Shown: positions 24,553 to 32,422 of the stretch, one piece after another | Layout: each line of letters opens with the position of its first letter | How positions within the stretch are numbered: the stretch's first letter is position 1 | IMG/VR virus record: IMGVR_UViG_3300025133_004861 | Location: 1 to 41,379 of that record | Origin: a virus | DNA: 41,379 nucleotides | Strand: one strand, 5' to 3' | Notes under the pieces: model-generated | The model's database searches: none | Seen by the model: only the letters and a program-made list of their open reading frames with translations | Told to the model about the DNA's origin: nothing | Translations under genes and position numbers: made by a program

Positions 24553-25479
24553 ATGAAAATAGTAGTTACAGGTGGTGCGGGATTCATTGGTTCAAATTTA
24601 GTTGATAGACTAGTGGATGATGGGCATGAAATTCTTGTTATTGATAATCAATCATCAGATGCACATGAAAGTTTTTATTACAACGACAAAGCAAAATATT
24701 ATCCGTGGGATGTGGGTGGAGTCTATTCGGGATATGATCTGATAGAAAGATTATTAGAAGGTGTAGACTATGTGTTCCATCTGGCAGCAGAATCAAGAAT
24801 TCAACCTACAATCGAAGACCCCGTTCTTGCAGTAAAAACAAATGTTCTTGGTACTTGTAATATATTACAGGCTGCAAGAAAGAATGGTGTGAAGAGAGTT
24901 ATATACTCTTCAACATCTTCTGCATATGGTTTGGTAAATCCAATCCCAAACAAAGAAGATATGAGGAAGGATTGTTTAAATCCATATTCAGTTTCAAAAA
25001 CATCTGGAGAAGAACTCTGTCAGATGTACACGAAGTTGTTTGGGTTAGAGACAGTAACTTTTAGATACTTCAATGTTTATGGAGAAAGACAACCAACCAG
25101 TGGACAGTATGCACCAGTTATTGGTCTTTTTCAAAAACAACATGCAAACGGAGAACCAATGACAGTGGTCGGTGATGGTATGCAACGAAGAGATTACACT
25201 CATGTTTCTGATGTGGTAGAAGCAAATATTTTGGCAGCATTTACAGATAATAAGGATGCTATTGGTGAAATATTTAATATCGGTTCGGGAACGAATCATA
25301 ATATCCATGACATTGTTCGCCTAGTTGGAGGAGAAGATGCAGAGTTTGTTTATATTCCTGACAGGCCTGGAGAGTCAAGGGAAACACTTTCCGATTGTTC
25401 AAAGGCACATGATATTTTAAAATGGGAATCTTCTGTGGTGTTAGAGGATTGGATTGATAAATGCAAACAATTAGCATAG
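24553..25479 (+). CDS. NAD-dependent nucleotide-sugar epimerase (UDP-glucose/GlcNAc 4-epimerase-like)
   Basis: A 308-residue extended SDR. It shows VTGGAGFIGSNLVD (5-18) for NAD binding, HLAAES (76-81), STSSAYG (120-126), the Y145-x3-K149 catalytic pair within NPYSVSK, RYFNVYGERQ, and a later GDGMQRRDYTHVSDVV block. This pattern is that of UDP-hexose 4-epimerases of the WbpP/GalE branch. The product would be a UDP-galactose or UDP-GalNAc type donor; specificity cannot be decided by eye. Its 3' end overlaps the following gene by 19 bases. Confidence 0.88.
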   Translation: MKIVVTGGAGFIGSNLVDRLVDDGHEILVIDNQSSDAHESFYYNDKAKYYPWDVGGVYSGYDLIERLLEGVDYVFHLAAESRIQPTIEDPVLAVKTNVLGTCNILQAARKNGVKRVIYSSTSSAYGLVNPIPNKEDMRKDCLNPYSVSKTSGEELCQMYTKLFGLETVTFRYFNVYGERQPTSGQYAPVIGLFQKQHANGEPMTVVGDGMQRRDYTHVSDVVEANILAAFTDNKDAIGEIFNIGSGTNHNIHDIVRLVGGEDAEFVYIPDRPGESRETLSDCSKAHDILKWESSVVLEDWIDKCKQLA

Positions 25480-26363
25480 ATGAAATATTAAGACCAAAAC
25501 CATCGTATCCAACATACCCACCATATCATTCTGGTTTGTATTTGGAAGAATATTTCCTTGATTTTGCAGAAAGAAATCAAGAAAGGTTTTCTAAACTAAA
25601 ACGAAAATATATGCCTGTTTTCTGGACTAGTTGTTATAATAATGGTTTATATCCAGAGTGGGAAGATAACATTGATCGCGGTTCAAGAATTCATTATATG
25701 CAAGAAATTTTTAATGCAGTTAATCAAGAAGATGAATATTTTACAATATGCCAATATGCAGATGCTCCTCTTCATAAAGTTCCCAAGAATACTTTAATAT
25801 TTTCTGCTGGTGGTAATTACTCTGGTACATGTTCTGTTGTTCCAATACCCCTTGTTTGTGGAAATATACCAAAAACAGAAACAAAAGAAAAAGATATTTT
25901 AGTTTCATTTGTGGGTTCAACAACTCATCCTGTTAGAGAAGAAATAGTCAACACATTAACACAAGAGGATGTCATAATAAAAGACAAGGGTGGGTGGAAT
26001 ATTTCAGTTGGAGATGATGATTTAAAAACTTTCATTGATACAACAAACAGAAGTAAGTTTGCGTTGTGTCCTAGAGGATATGGACCTACAAGTTTTAGAC
26101 TATATGAAGTTATGCAGTTGGGTGCAATTCCAGTCTATGTTAGTAATGATTTATATCTACCTTGGAGTGATGAATTAAATTGGGAAGAGTTTAGTGTTTT
26201 GGTTTCTGAATCTGATATAAATAATTTATATGACAGATTGAATAATATTGATGATGAGGAATATATGAAAATGAAGAATAAATTACAAGAAATATATGAT
26301 AATTACTTTACCCTCGAAGGAACATGTGAGAATATTCTAAAGAGATTAGAAAACGGTATTTGA
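25461..26363 (+). CDS. Exostosin-like (GT47-type) glycosyltransferase, paralog B
   Basis: A 300-residue protein sharing blocks with the gene at 22715: YPTYPPYHSGLYLEEYF, NTLIFSAGGNYSG, DILVSFVGSTTHPVRE, and FALCPRGYGPTSFRLYEVMQLGAIPVYVS. The closing region (NLYDRLNNID, IYDNYFTLEGTCENILKRLE) also corresponds. The two copies differ throughout, so the duplication is not recent. The start lies inside the end of the epimerase gene, in another frame. It probably adds a sugar different from the one handled by its paralog. Confidence 0.82.
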   Translation: MQTISIDEILRPKPSYPTYPPYHSGLYLEEYFLDFAERNQERFSKLKRKYMPVFWTSCYNNGLYPEWEDNIDRGSRIHYMQEIFNAVNQEDEYFTICQYADAPLHKVPKNTLIFSAGGNYSGTCSVVPIPLVCGNIPKTETKEKDILVSFVGSTTHPVREEIVNTLTQEDVIIKDKGGWNISVGDDDLKTFIDTTNRSKFALCPRGYGPTSFRLYEVMQLGAIPVYVSNDLYLPWSDELNWEEFSVLVSESDINNLYDRLNNIDDEEYMKMKNKLQEIYDNYFTLEGTCENILKRLENGI

Positions 26364-26364
26364 T

Positions 26365-27651
26365 ATGAAGAAAACACCAAAAGATAAAACAATCACACTC
26401 TGTATGATTGTGAAGAATGAAACTCATATTATTAAAGACTGTCTTGAGTCAATGATACCATACATTGACCGATATGATGTCACAGACACAGGTTCTGATG
26501 ATGGTACACCAGAACTAATAGAACAGTTCATGGAAGAACATGGTATTCCGGGTGAAGTATATCGTTCTGATTGGAAGGGATTTGGTGATCATGCTGGAAA
26601 CATAGGAAGTCGAACTGAAGCACTCAGGAATTGTGATGGTAAAGCAGATTACGCTTGGATGATTGATGCTGATGATTATATCAGTGGTGATTTTAATTTT
26701 CCTGAAAACATGAATGCAGATGCATATAGTCTTCGTTTGGGTAGGGATGATTTTAGTTGGTGGAGGACACAAATTTTCAAGACGGGAATTGGTTGGAATT
26801 ATATTGGGGTTCTTCATGAATACGCAGAATGTGGTGGAAGAACACCAAACACAGATAAAGTTGTTGGTGAATATTCCATAACCGCTAGAACGGAAGGTGC
26901 TAGAAATGTAGGCATCACCACTAAAGAAAAATACACTAAAGATGCTAATCAACTCGAAGAAGCGTTGAAAACTGAACCGGATAATTCTCGGTATCAATTT
27001 TATCTTGCACAAAGTTATTTTGATTCCCAGCAATACGAAAAATCATTAGAAGCATATTCTAAAAGAACACAAATGGGTGGTTGGGAAGAGGAGGTTTATT
27101 ATTCTTACTTTCGTGTTGCAATATTAAATGCACTTCTTGATAAAACTTGGCCAGAAATACAACAAGCATTTTTAAATGCTTATGATTATAGACCAGTCCG
27201 AGCGGAACCTCTTTATCAGATTGCTAGGTTATATCGTCAGGTACATGATAAACCAAGATTGGCATATCTTTTTGCAAGAATGGCTTTAGAGATACCATAC
27301 CCCGAACATGATATACTTTTCATCAGCGATGATGTTTATCGTTGGCAAATTCTAGATGAAGTTGCTGCAACGGCATATTATGCTGGAAAACCTCATGTTG
27401 GGTATCATGCATGTAAAAAACTTTTGGAGGACAATTTAGTTCCAGAAGAACATCGTCAGAGAATAATAGATAATTTTAAACAATATGAAGAAATTGTTAT
27501 GAAAATTCAATCTGAAGCCGCCCAAATTGAATTATCAAAGAAGATTGAAGAAAAAGATAAAAAGAGGCAAAAAAAGATAGAAAGCAGAACTAGGGAAAAG
27601 AAAAGCACAAAGATTAATCAAAACAATAACTCGAAAAAAAGAAAGAAATAA
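26365..27651 (+). CDS. GT2 glycosyltransferase with TPR-like repeats and basic tail
   Basis: A 428-residue protein. The N-terminal GT2 domain reads LCMIVKNETHIIKDCLESM, DVTDTGSDDGTPELI (38-52) and AWMIDADDYISG (97-108, D101-x-D103), the layout used by TPR-containing GT2 proteins of phages and bacteria. Residues about 190-300 look like tetratricopeptide helices (LEEALKTEPDNSRYQFYLAQSYFDSQQYEKSLEAY). The last 50 residues are a coiled-coil-like, strongly Lys-rich tail. TPRs commonly hold protein acceptors, so this enzyme could glycosylate a protein. The next gene, a collagen-like fibre, is a tempting but unproven substrate. Confidence 0.88.
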   Translation: MKKTPKDKTITLCMIVKNETHIIKDCLESMIPYIDRYDVTDTGSDDGTPELIEQFMEEHGIPGEVYRSDWKGFGDHAGNIGSRTEALRNCDGKADYAWMIDADDYISGDFNFPENMNADAYSLRLGRDDFSWWRTQIFKTGIGWNYIGVLHEYAECGGRTPNTDKVVGEYSITARTEGARNVGITTKEKYTKDANQLEEALKTEPDNSRYQFYLAQSYFDSQQYEKSLEAYSKRTQMGGWEEEVYYSYFRVAILNALLDKTWPEIQQAFLNAYDYRPVRAEPLYQIARLYRQVHDKPRLAYLFARMALEIPYPEHDILFISDDVYRWQILDEVAATAYYAGKPHVGYHACKKLLEDNLVPEEHRQRIIDNFKQYEEIVMKIQSEAAQIELSKKIEEKDKKRQKKIESRTREKKSTKINQNNNSKKRKK

Positions 27652-27656
27652 GATAC

Positions 27657-27664
27657 TATAAATA
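27657..27664 (+). promoter_or_regulatory. T4-type late promoter-like motif (TATAAATA)
   Basis: This is an exact match to the T4 late promoter core TATAAATA. Transcription would start about six bases downstream, practically at the ATG of the collagen-like gene at 27671, giving an almost leaderless mRNA; no Shine-Dalgarno is visible. It lies in the only gap before the virion-like genes, which fits late expression, and late transcription in T4 depends on the gp45 clamp also encoded here. Confidence 0.55.
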
Positions 27665-27670
27665 ATTATT

Positions 27671-28723
27671 ATGGGTAGAATACGACGATTTATAGATTAT
27701 TCTCAAAACGATGAGATATATGAGGATGAGAATGTTGTAGAAGAAACAACAGATTCTGTACCCACGCATAAACCAATTTCTACTGAAAATAAAGAAATCA
27801 GAGGACCAAGGGGGTATATAGGACATCCCGGTGAAGTGGGGGATCAAGGATCACCAGGCATTCCCGGCCAAATTGGTGAGCAAGGTCCAATAGGACTTCA
27901 GGGTGAAGTTGGATCCCAAGGTGAACAGGGGTTACAAGGTGAAGTTGGACCCCAAGGAACACAAGGTGAACAGGGGTTACAAGGTGAAGTTGGACCCCAA
28001 GGAACACAAGGTGAACAGGGGTTACAAGGTGAAGTTGGACCCCAAGGAACACAAGGTGAAATTGGACCCCAAGGAACACAAGGTGAAATTGGACCCCAAG
28101 GAACACAAGGTGAAATTGGACCCCAAGGAACACAAGGTGAAAGAGGGCAGAAAGGTGTAAAGGGCGAAAGGGGAAATTTAGGAACAGAAGGAAAAAGAGG
28201 ACAGAAAGGAATAAAGGGAGATAGAGGTATTCCCGGTAAGGTCGGACCACCCGGAATCGTGGGTAAAGATGGAAAAGATGGTGAAGATGGTAAAGCGGGA
28301 GAGATTGGTGACGATGGAATTGTAGTTGCACAATTTCCATTAAAATATGATAAAGACAGAAAGAAAATAAGTGTAGATACAAAGGTTCTACAGAAAATGC
28401 TTAGTGTTCCTCCAGCACAAGCACAAAATATAGATTGGGTTGCACTTGCAGGTGGTGGTGCTGTTGGTGTACGAGATAGAACTGAATCTAATGATATTTA
28501 CTTATTGAAATCGGTTTCAGACCTAATCTTTAAAGGTAGTGGAGTTGCCTTAGAAAGAAAAGGAAAAGATATAGAATTAACATTCACGGACACAGGAACA
28601 TTTACAGAAGCAGGAAAATCTGGCCAACCGACGAACCCATCAAACGGTGATAGATGGCACGATGTGGATACGGGAAAGTTATTTACATATTCTGATGCTC
28701 AATCTTCGTGGATAGAATTTTGA
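27671..28723 (+). CDS. Collagen-like fibre protein
   Basis: A 350-residue protein with about 57 uninterrupted Gly-X-Y triplets (residues about 44-217), framed by a charged N-terminus and a C-terminal globular region. The triplet zone first has perfect repeats ([15 protein letters not shown] x3, then GEIGPQGTQ x3), next a charged GERGQKG/GKRGQKG zone, then [14 protein letters not shown]. Collagen triplets form trimeric helices and occur in phage tail fibres. The last 30 residues read [16 protein letters not shown] and SSWIEF, a module shared with the protein at 2353. No Shine-Dalgarno is seen, but the ATG immediately follows a late-promoter-like motif. Late structural or host-binding role is inferred. 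Confidence 0.9.
   Translation: MGRIRRFIDYSQNDEIYEDENVVEETTDSVPTHKPISTENKEIRGPRGYIGHPGEVGDQGSPGIPGQIGEQGPIGLQGEVGSQGEQGLQGEVGPQGTQGEQGLQGEVGPQGTQGEQGLQGEVGPQGTQGEIGPQGTQGEIGPQGTQGEIGPQGTQGERGQKGVKGERGNLGTEGKRGQKGIKGDRGIPGKVGPPGIVGKDGKDGEDGKAGEIGDDGIVVAQFPLKYDKDRKKISVDTKVLQKMLSVPPAQAQNIDWVALAGGGAVGVRDRTESNDIYLLKSVSDLIFKGSGVALERKGKDIELTFTDTGTFTEAGKSGQPTNPSNGDRWHDVDTGKLFTYSDAQSSWIEF
27920..28054 (+). repeat. Three perfect 45-base tandem repeats in the collagen-like gene
   Basis: Three identical 45-base units, each encoding [15 protein letters not shown], at 27920, 27965 and 28010. Perfect identity including wobble bases means recent expansion or gene conversion, and unit loss or gain would keep the reading frame. 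Confidence 0.97.
28055..28135 (+). repeat. Three perfect 27-base tandem repeats in the collagen-like gene
   Basis: Three identical 27-base units, each encoding GEIGPQGTQ, at 28055, 28082 and 28109, directly after the 45-base repeats and derived from the end of that unit with one codon change. The array as a whole is likely length-variable. Confidence 0.97.
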
Positions 28724-28729
28724 TAAATA
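28722..28729 (+). promoter_or_regulatory. Possible late promoter-like motif (GATAAATA)
   Basis: GATAAATA, one base off the T4 late core TATAAATA, overlaps the collagen-gene stop and lies 18 bases before the next ATG. A TATAAAG follows at once. An AAAGAGA purine stretch between motif and ATG could act as the ribosome site. The second late-like motif within 1.1 kb supports late timing of this block. Confidence 0.4.
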
Positions 28730-28747
28730 CTATAAAGAGAAACACAT

Positions 28748-30619
28748 ATGTCTATTAGTTTTCCAACATCACCAACATTAAATCAGACTTACACTTACAT
28801 AGACAAAATATGGAAGTGGAATGGTGTTGCATGGGAAAGAAGTGCTGCTACTGAAACTGGTAATGTAGAGGGACTTACTGGTGAGATTGCATATTATTAT
28901 GAAAAAGGTTCCAACATTCAGGGTGCTACTGCCTTTTTCTATGCTGGAGATAAAATTGGAATTGGAACCTCTGGTCCAACAGAAACTTTAGATGTTCGTG
29001 GGGGTATTACTGCAAGTGGAAGATTGTATGCTGCCGGCGGAATAACAAGTGGTGATGACATAACTGTAGGTGATACAATTATAGAAACTGGTGGCGTCTT
29101 TAAGTCTGCGAGTGGTATTAGTCTCAAAACTGATGGTAATATAACAGGAGTGATTGATGGTAACACAGAATTATTCATGTCTGGAGCAGAGTCAATATTC
29201 AATTATGATACTTCTTCTGGCCACAATTTTAAAGTAAGAGGTCCTTCCGGCTTATATCCTATTTTTGCAAATGATTCTGGTGTTGGAATCAATGTCAATA
29301 CCCAAGGCCCCCAAGAACTTTTCCATGTTGCAGGAGGAATGTCTGCTGGTGGTGCAACATTTGATGAAGTAACTGTTCATGGTGGGATCACTGCTTCTGG
29401 TGCATTATATGCTGCTCAAGGAATAACCAGTGGTGGCCACATCGTGTTACAAAATAATGATTACATCAGTAACCCAAGTGCCTACAATGTCAGGATGATG
29501 CCAGAGGGAACAAGTGCCACTGATTACGGACTCAACTTTGACTTCAGTAGTTGGGGATATGGAGTCAAGATTGATACAGTAAAGGCTTCTGATGATTCTG
29601 GTGGGTCTAATGTTCTGTTTATGTCTGACTTAGGAGTCAACAATGATCGAGATATCAACATGGGAAGTAGTTCACATTCCAAATTCAGACATTGCACCAC
29701 AGGGAATAACACACTTCAAGTAGGAGTGCAGCCTGGTGATGTAACTGACGATTGTGCTGGTGCCTTTGCACTAATACATTCCAGTCATATAGGAACGTCG
29801 TTTAGATGCCCTGGCGTTACTCACGCCAATCCAAATTTTTATGTGTATACCGGTCAAAGCAATGATGCAGACAAGTATATCAGAATTGAACACGATGCGA
29901 CCGATGCTAACATCGTGACAGGTGCAGGTGACATTTCTCTGCAACCCTCAAGTGGAGTTGTGGGTGTTAGTGGTGGAAGATTGTATGCTGATCAAGGAAT
30001 AACCAGTGGTGGTGATATTCATCTTGATGGTGATATTATCATGACAGATCAAGGTTACATCAAAGTTGAAGGTGACACCGAATCAATTTATATGAATGCA
30101 AGTGGTGGACAAATCAAATTAGGTGCAACCGCCATTGATATCAAACAAAAACTTCGACATGCTGAAGATACTGATACTTACTTAGAATTTACAACTAACA
30201 ATATTTCCTTACAAGCAGGCGGTACAGATGTTCTCAATATAACATCAACTGGGGCAAACTTTGCGGATACTGATGTTGTAAGACCAAACCTTAAAGATTA
30301 TTCTGAAACTGTAAACGCAATTGGAACTATAACTGATGATAGAACCATCGCACATGATGACGGCAATGTTCAGACTGTAACTGTTGGTGGTGATTGCGAA
30401 ATTGACTTTGACACTTGGCCCGCATCTGGTAAATCAGGAACAGTTACTCTTATTGTTACAAACGGTGGCGCACACACATTAACATGGCATTCCGCAGTAA
30501 AATGGCCGGGTGATAATGCTCCTGCACTCACAGCATCTGGTGTGGACATTCTTTCGTTTATGTCAATCGATGCAGGAACAACCGTTTATGGATTTGTTGG
30601 TGGGATCAACTTCTCGTGA
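28748..30619 (+). CDS. Tail-fibre-like structural protein
   Basis: A 623-residue, Gly/Ser/Thr/Asp-rich, cysteine-poor protein with beta-structure composition. It begins SISFPTSPTLNQTYTY then WKWNGVAWERS, a small module frequent at the start of phage fibre and baseplate-associated proteins. Three internal repeats read GGITASGRLYAAGGITSGDDI (about residue 85), GGITASGALYAAQGITSGGHI (about 212) and SGGRLYADQGITSGGDI (about 408). The C-terminal third resembles a beta-rich tip (TVTVGGDCEIDF, SGTVTLIVTNGGAHTLTW). A trimeric fibre or spike is the natural reading. Its stop overlaps the GTG of the following Gly-rich gene. Confidence 0.82.
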   Translation: MSISFPTSPTLNQTYTYIDKIWKWNGVAWERSAATETGNVEGLTGEIAYYYEKGSNIQGATAFFYAGDKIGIGTSGPTETLDVRGGITASGRLYAAGGITSGDDITVGDTIIETGGVFKSASGISLKTDGNITGVIDGNTELFMSGAESIFNYDTSSGHNFKVRGPSGLYPIFANDSGVGINVNTQGPQELFHVAGGMSAGGATFDEVTVHGGITASGALYAAQGITSGGHIVLQNNDYISNPSAYNVRMMPEGTSATDYGLNFDFSSWGYGVKIDTVKASDDSGGSNVLFMSDLGVNNDRDINMGSSSHSKFRHCTTGNNTLQVGVQPGDVTDDCAGAFALIHSSHIGTSFRCPGVTHANPNFYVYTGQSNDADKYIRIEHDATDANIVTGAGDISLQPSSGVVGVSGGRLYADQGITSGGDIHLDGDIIMTDQGYIKVEGDTESIYMNASGGQIKLGATAIDIKQKLRHAEDTDTYLEFTTNNISLQAGGTDVLNITSTGANFADTDVVRPNLKDYSETVNAIGTITDDRTIAHDDGNVQTVTVGGDCEIDFDTWPASGKSGTVTLIVTNGGAHTLTWHSAVKWPGDNAPALTASGVDILSFMSIDAGTTVYGFVGGINFS

Positions 30620-31326
30620 GTTTAGGTGCAGGCAGAGCAGCAAGCACAAGAGAGTATCAACTAATTGATACAGGAACCATCACTTCTACAGGAGGTCAAC
30701 TTTATGACATTCCCGCAGGCACACGCTATCTTGAAATTGAAATGTGGGGTGCAGGCGGTGGTGGTGGTGGAACTAAAGCAGTAGCCTCAGGCAGAGGATA
30801 CACTTACAGGGCAGGCGGCGGTGGCGGTGGTGGAGCATACCTCAAGAAAACTTATTATGGTGATGCGGACATGCAAGAAGGTGATAAATTGGCAGTCTCT
30901 GTCGGCGCAGGTGGGGGTGGAGGTGCTGACAATACAGCAGGTTCAGCAGGTGGAGATACAACACTCAGCATACACTCACGGGGATTGTCTACCATTACAA
31001 CATTTAGTAGTGTAGTCGCAGGTGGCGGTGGTGGTGGAGAAAGTGAGAGCAACTCTGCGGGAGGTGCAGCAGGAGCGGCAACCAACGGAGACACAAACAC
31101 AAGTGGAAATGCTGGCGGAGACAAGAGTGGGAGCCAAGGCGGTGATGGGGGTGATGGTGCTGATCCAAATGGAGGATCAGGCGGGAACCACGGTTCTCCA
31201 CTTGGCGCAGATTCTGACAACGGAAACTCACCAGGCGGTGGTGGTGGTGGAGCAAACGGCCAGTCAACGAATCCCGCTTCAGGAAGTGGAGCAGACGGAA
31301 AAGTTATTGTAAAGGCGTATGGATGA
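30616..31326 (+). CDS. Glycine-rich adhesin/tip-like protein
   Basis: A 236-residue protein of which over a third is glycine. It starts with a short beta-domain (IDTGTITSTGGQLYDIPAGTRYLEIEMWGAGGGGGG) matching the glycine-rich domain seen at the ends of many phage fibres and continues as a series of GGGGGG stretches separated by variable loops. T-even gp38 adhesins also use polyglycine sandwiches with exposed variable loops, so a receptor-binding tip placed after its fibre gene is plausible. GTG start in a GTGA overlap. No transmembrane or catalytic feature. It is richer in GC than its neighbours, as its glycine codons demand. Confidence 0.75.
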   Translation: MSLGAGRAASTREYQLIDTGTITSTGGQLYDIPAGTRYLEIEMWGAGGGGGGTKAVASGRGYTYRAGGGGGGGAYLKKTYYGDADMQEGDKLAVSVGAGGGGGADNTAGSAGGDTTLSIHSRGLSTITTFSSVVAGGGGGGESESNSAGGAAGAATNGDTNTSGNAGGDKSGSQGGDGGDGADPNGGSGGNHGSPLGADSDNGNSPGGGGGGANGQSTNPASGSGADGKVIVKAYG

Positions 31327-31333
31327 GTATAAT
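31304..31333 (+). promoter_or_regulatory. Possible sigma70-type promoter upstream of dut
   Basis: TTATTG (31304-31309) and a perfect TATAAT (31328-31333) are separated by 18 bases at the end of the Gly-rich gene. The following 41 untranslated bases contain AAGGA nine bases before the dUTPase ATG. This is a logical place to restart early or middle transcription after the late-like block. In AT-rich DNA chance matches are frequent. Confidence 0.35.
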
Positions 31334-31374
31334 AATTGAAAGAATTTCAGTGAGTTAGAAAAGGATCTTATATT

Positions 31375-31923
31375 ATGTTAAAATACTACAAATTATATGA
31401 AGATGTCATTGCGCCAGAATTTGCGACTCATGGTGCAGCCTGTTTTGACATTTATGCACACCTCGGAGAGAAGATCGTTTCATCACGACCTAATCCAAAG
31501 GTGGTGGTTTATACGATGGACAACAAGAAGGAAGAACGAGAGGTCAAGATGTGGGCCGGTGGTGGTGGTACGTTCTATACTGGCGTTGAACTTCATCCAG
31601 CAGAAAGAGTGCTTGTTCCAACAGGACTCATCTTTGACATCCCAGAAGGATATTCTGTTCGCCTCCATCCCCGGTCAGGTGTGTCTCTCAAGCAAGGATT
31701 GATTATGCCAAATAGTGAGGGGATCATTGATTCTGATTACTATCACCAGACATATGTGATGCTCTATAACGCCAGTGCCGATATGATTCGTATCAAACAT
31801 GGAGAGAGGATAGCACAAGGGGAACTCCAGAAAACACTTGACTATTCTCTAAAAGAGACTACAATACAACCTGAGCAGACTACCGAACGTATCGGTGGTT
31901 TTGGTAGCACCGGAGTGACTTGA
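31375..31923 (+). CDS. dut: dUTP diphosphatase (dUTPase)
   Basis: A 182-residue trimeric-type dUTPase. Motif 1 is AACFDIYAH (21-29), motif 2 HPRSGVSLKQG (98-108), motif 3 NSEGIIDSDYY (113-123), motif 4 GERIAQGEL (143-151) and motif 5 ERIGGFGSTG (171-180). It hydrolyses dUTP to dUMP, lowering uracil in DNA and feeding thymidylate synthesis by ThyX at the right edge. A longer-than-usual insert (about residues 35-68, including a run of four glycines) separates motifs 1 and 2. An AAGGA ribosome site precedes the ATG. It opens the block that leads back to the replication genes. Confidence 0.94.
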   Translation: MLKYYKLYEDVIAPEFATHGAACFDIYAHLGEKIVSSRPNPKVVVYTMDNKKEEREVKMWAGGGGTFYTGVELHPAERVLVPTGLIFDIPEGYSVRLHPRSGVSLKQGLIMPNSEGIIDSDYYHQTYVMLYNASADMIRIKHGERIAQGELQKTLDYSLKETTIQPEQTTERIGGFGSTGVT

Positions 31924-32102
31924 TGGTGAAAAGAGAATCAAAACCTTGGGGAATCTGGGTGATGTCTTTAGAGAAATGGATGATGGACTCACCGACCAGA
32001 AAGTCAAGATTTAGATTACGCCGTGATGCAGCAAAAGAAGCAGACGAAATGAACCGAGCCTGGAAAGGCAGGAAACATGATTATGAAGCAAGGAAAATAT
32101 AA
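31923..32102 (+). CDS. Small basic hypothetical protein, 59 aa
   Basis: Not recognised. It starts at an ATG overlapping the dUTPase stop and ends one base into the next start (TAATG), so it sits in a coupled series of three genes. The product is rich in Arg and Lys, with Trp residues near the N-terminus (PWGIWVMSLEKW) and a helical charged C-terminus. No membrane segment. Position suggests a nucleotide-metabolism neighbour, nothing more. Confidence 0.6.
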   Translation: MVKRESKPWGIWVMSLEKWMMDSPTRKSRFRLRRDAAKEADEMNRAWKGRKHDYEARKI

Positions 32103-32422
32103 TGAATCGTAAAGAATTGTTTGAGCATCACAAGAAACTTTGTGATGAAGCATTGTCGTTAATGGAAAAGAAAAATCATGATTATGCAGGAGAAGGTGGG
32201 GACACTCCTTTTGCAAATTTTACTCGTTCAGAGGATATGGGAATCTGTAGCACGGAGCAAGGATTTCTTGTACGGGTTTGTGATAAATTGTCAAGACTTT
32301 CAACGTTCACATCTGCTGGGACCCTGAAGGTTGACAACGAAAGTTACCACGATGCGGTGGTTGATATTATTAATTATATGGTTTTGTTTAGTGGATATCT
32401 GAAAGACAAAAATGAGGGATAA
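32102..32422 (+). CDS. DUF1599-type nucleotide-modification-associated protein
   Basis: A 106-residue, helical protein. The line KKNHDYAGEG, FANFTRSEDMG, GFLVRVCDKLSRL and DAVVDIINYMVLF matches the DUF1599 pattern (K-N-x-DY...F-N-F...R-x-x-DK-x-x-R-L...D-x-x-D-x-x-NY). Members are widespread in phages beside nucleotide-metabolism genes, and a role in nucleotide handling or modification is only predicted. It follows dUTPase closely. Its stop overlaps the next gene by 11 bases. The family match is by eye and fairly convincing. Confidence 0.78.
   Translation: MNRKELFEHHKKLCDEALSLMEKKNHDYAGEGGDTPFANFTRSEDMGICSTEQGFLVRVCDKLSRLSTFTSAGTLKVDNESYHDAVVDIINYMVLFSGYLKDKNEG

Noticed and set aside
26515-27033. 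172-codon frame on the - strand
   Set aside because: It lies fully within the GT2-TPR gene, whose motifs are clear, and has no recognisable protein features.
8433-27651. Idea that the island glucosylates phage DNA as in T4
   Set aside because: No hydroxymethylase for dCMP or DNA-glucosyltransferase motif was seen; the deoxysugar and O-antigen-type tailoring genes point to glycans instead.
27920-28135. Possible CRISPR-like array
   Set aside because: Repeats are adjacent without spacers and encode in-frame Gly-X-Y triplets.
27903-28160. Lysine-rich + strand frame within the collagen-like repeats
   Set aside because: It is the alternate frame of the same tandem repeats; the collagen frame continues on both sides.
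27798-28382. Long open frame on the - strand (194 codons) opposite the collagen-like gene
   Set aside because: It is a mirror of the Gly-X-Y repeats: it gives repetitive [11 protein letters not shown]-like sequence with no independent motif and no ribosome site.
30855-31220. Proline-rich open frame on the - strand opposite the glycine-rich gene
   Set aside because: Polyproline is simply the reverse complement of glycine codons; the + strand frame is longer and joined by GTGA to the fibre gene.
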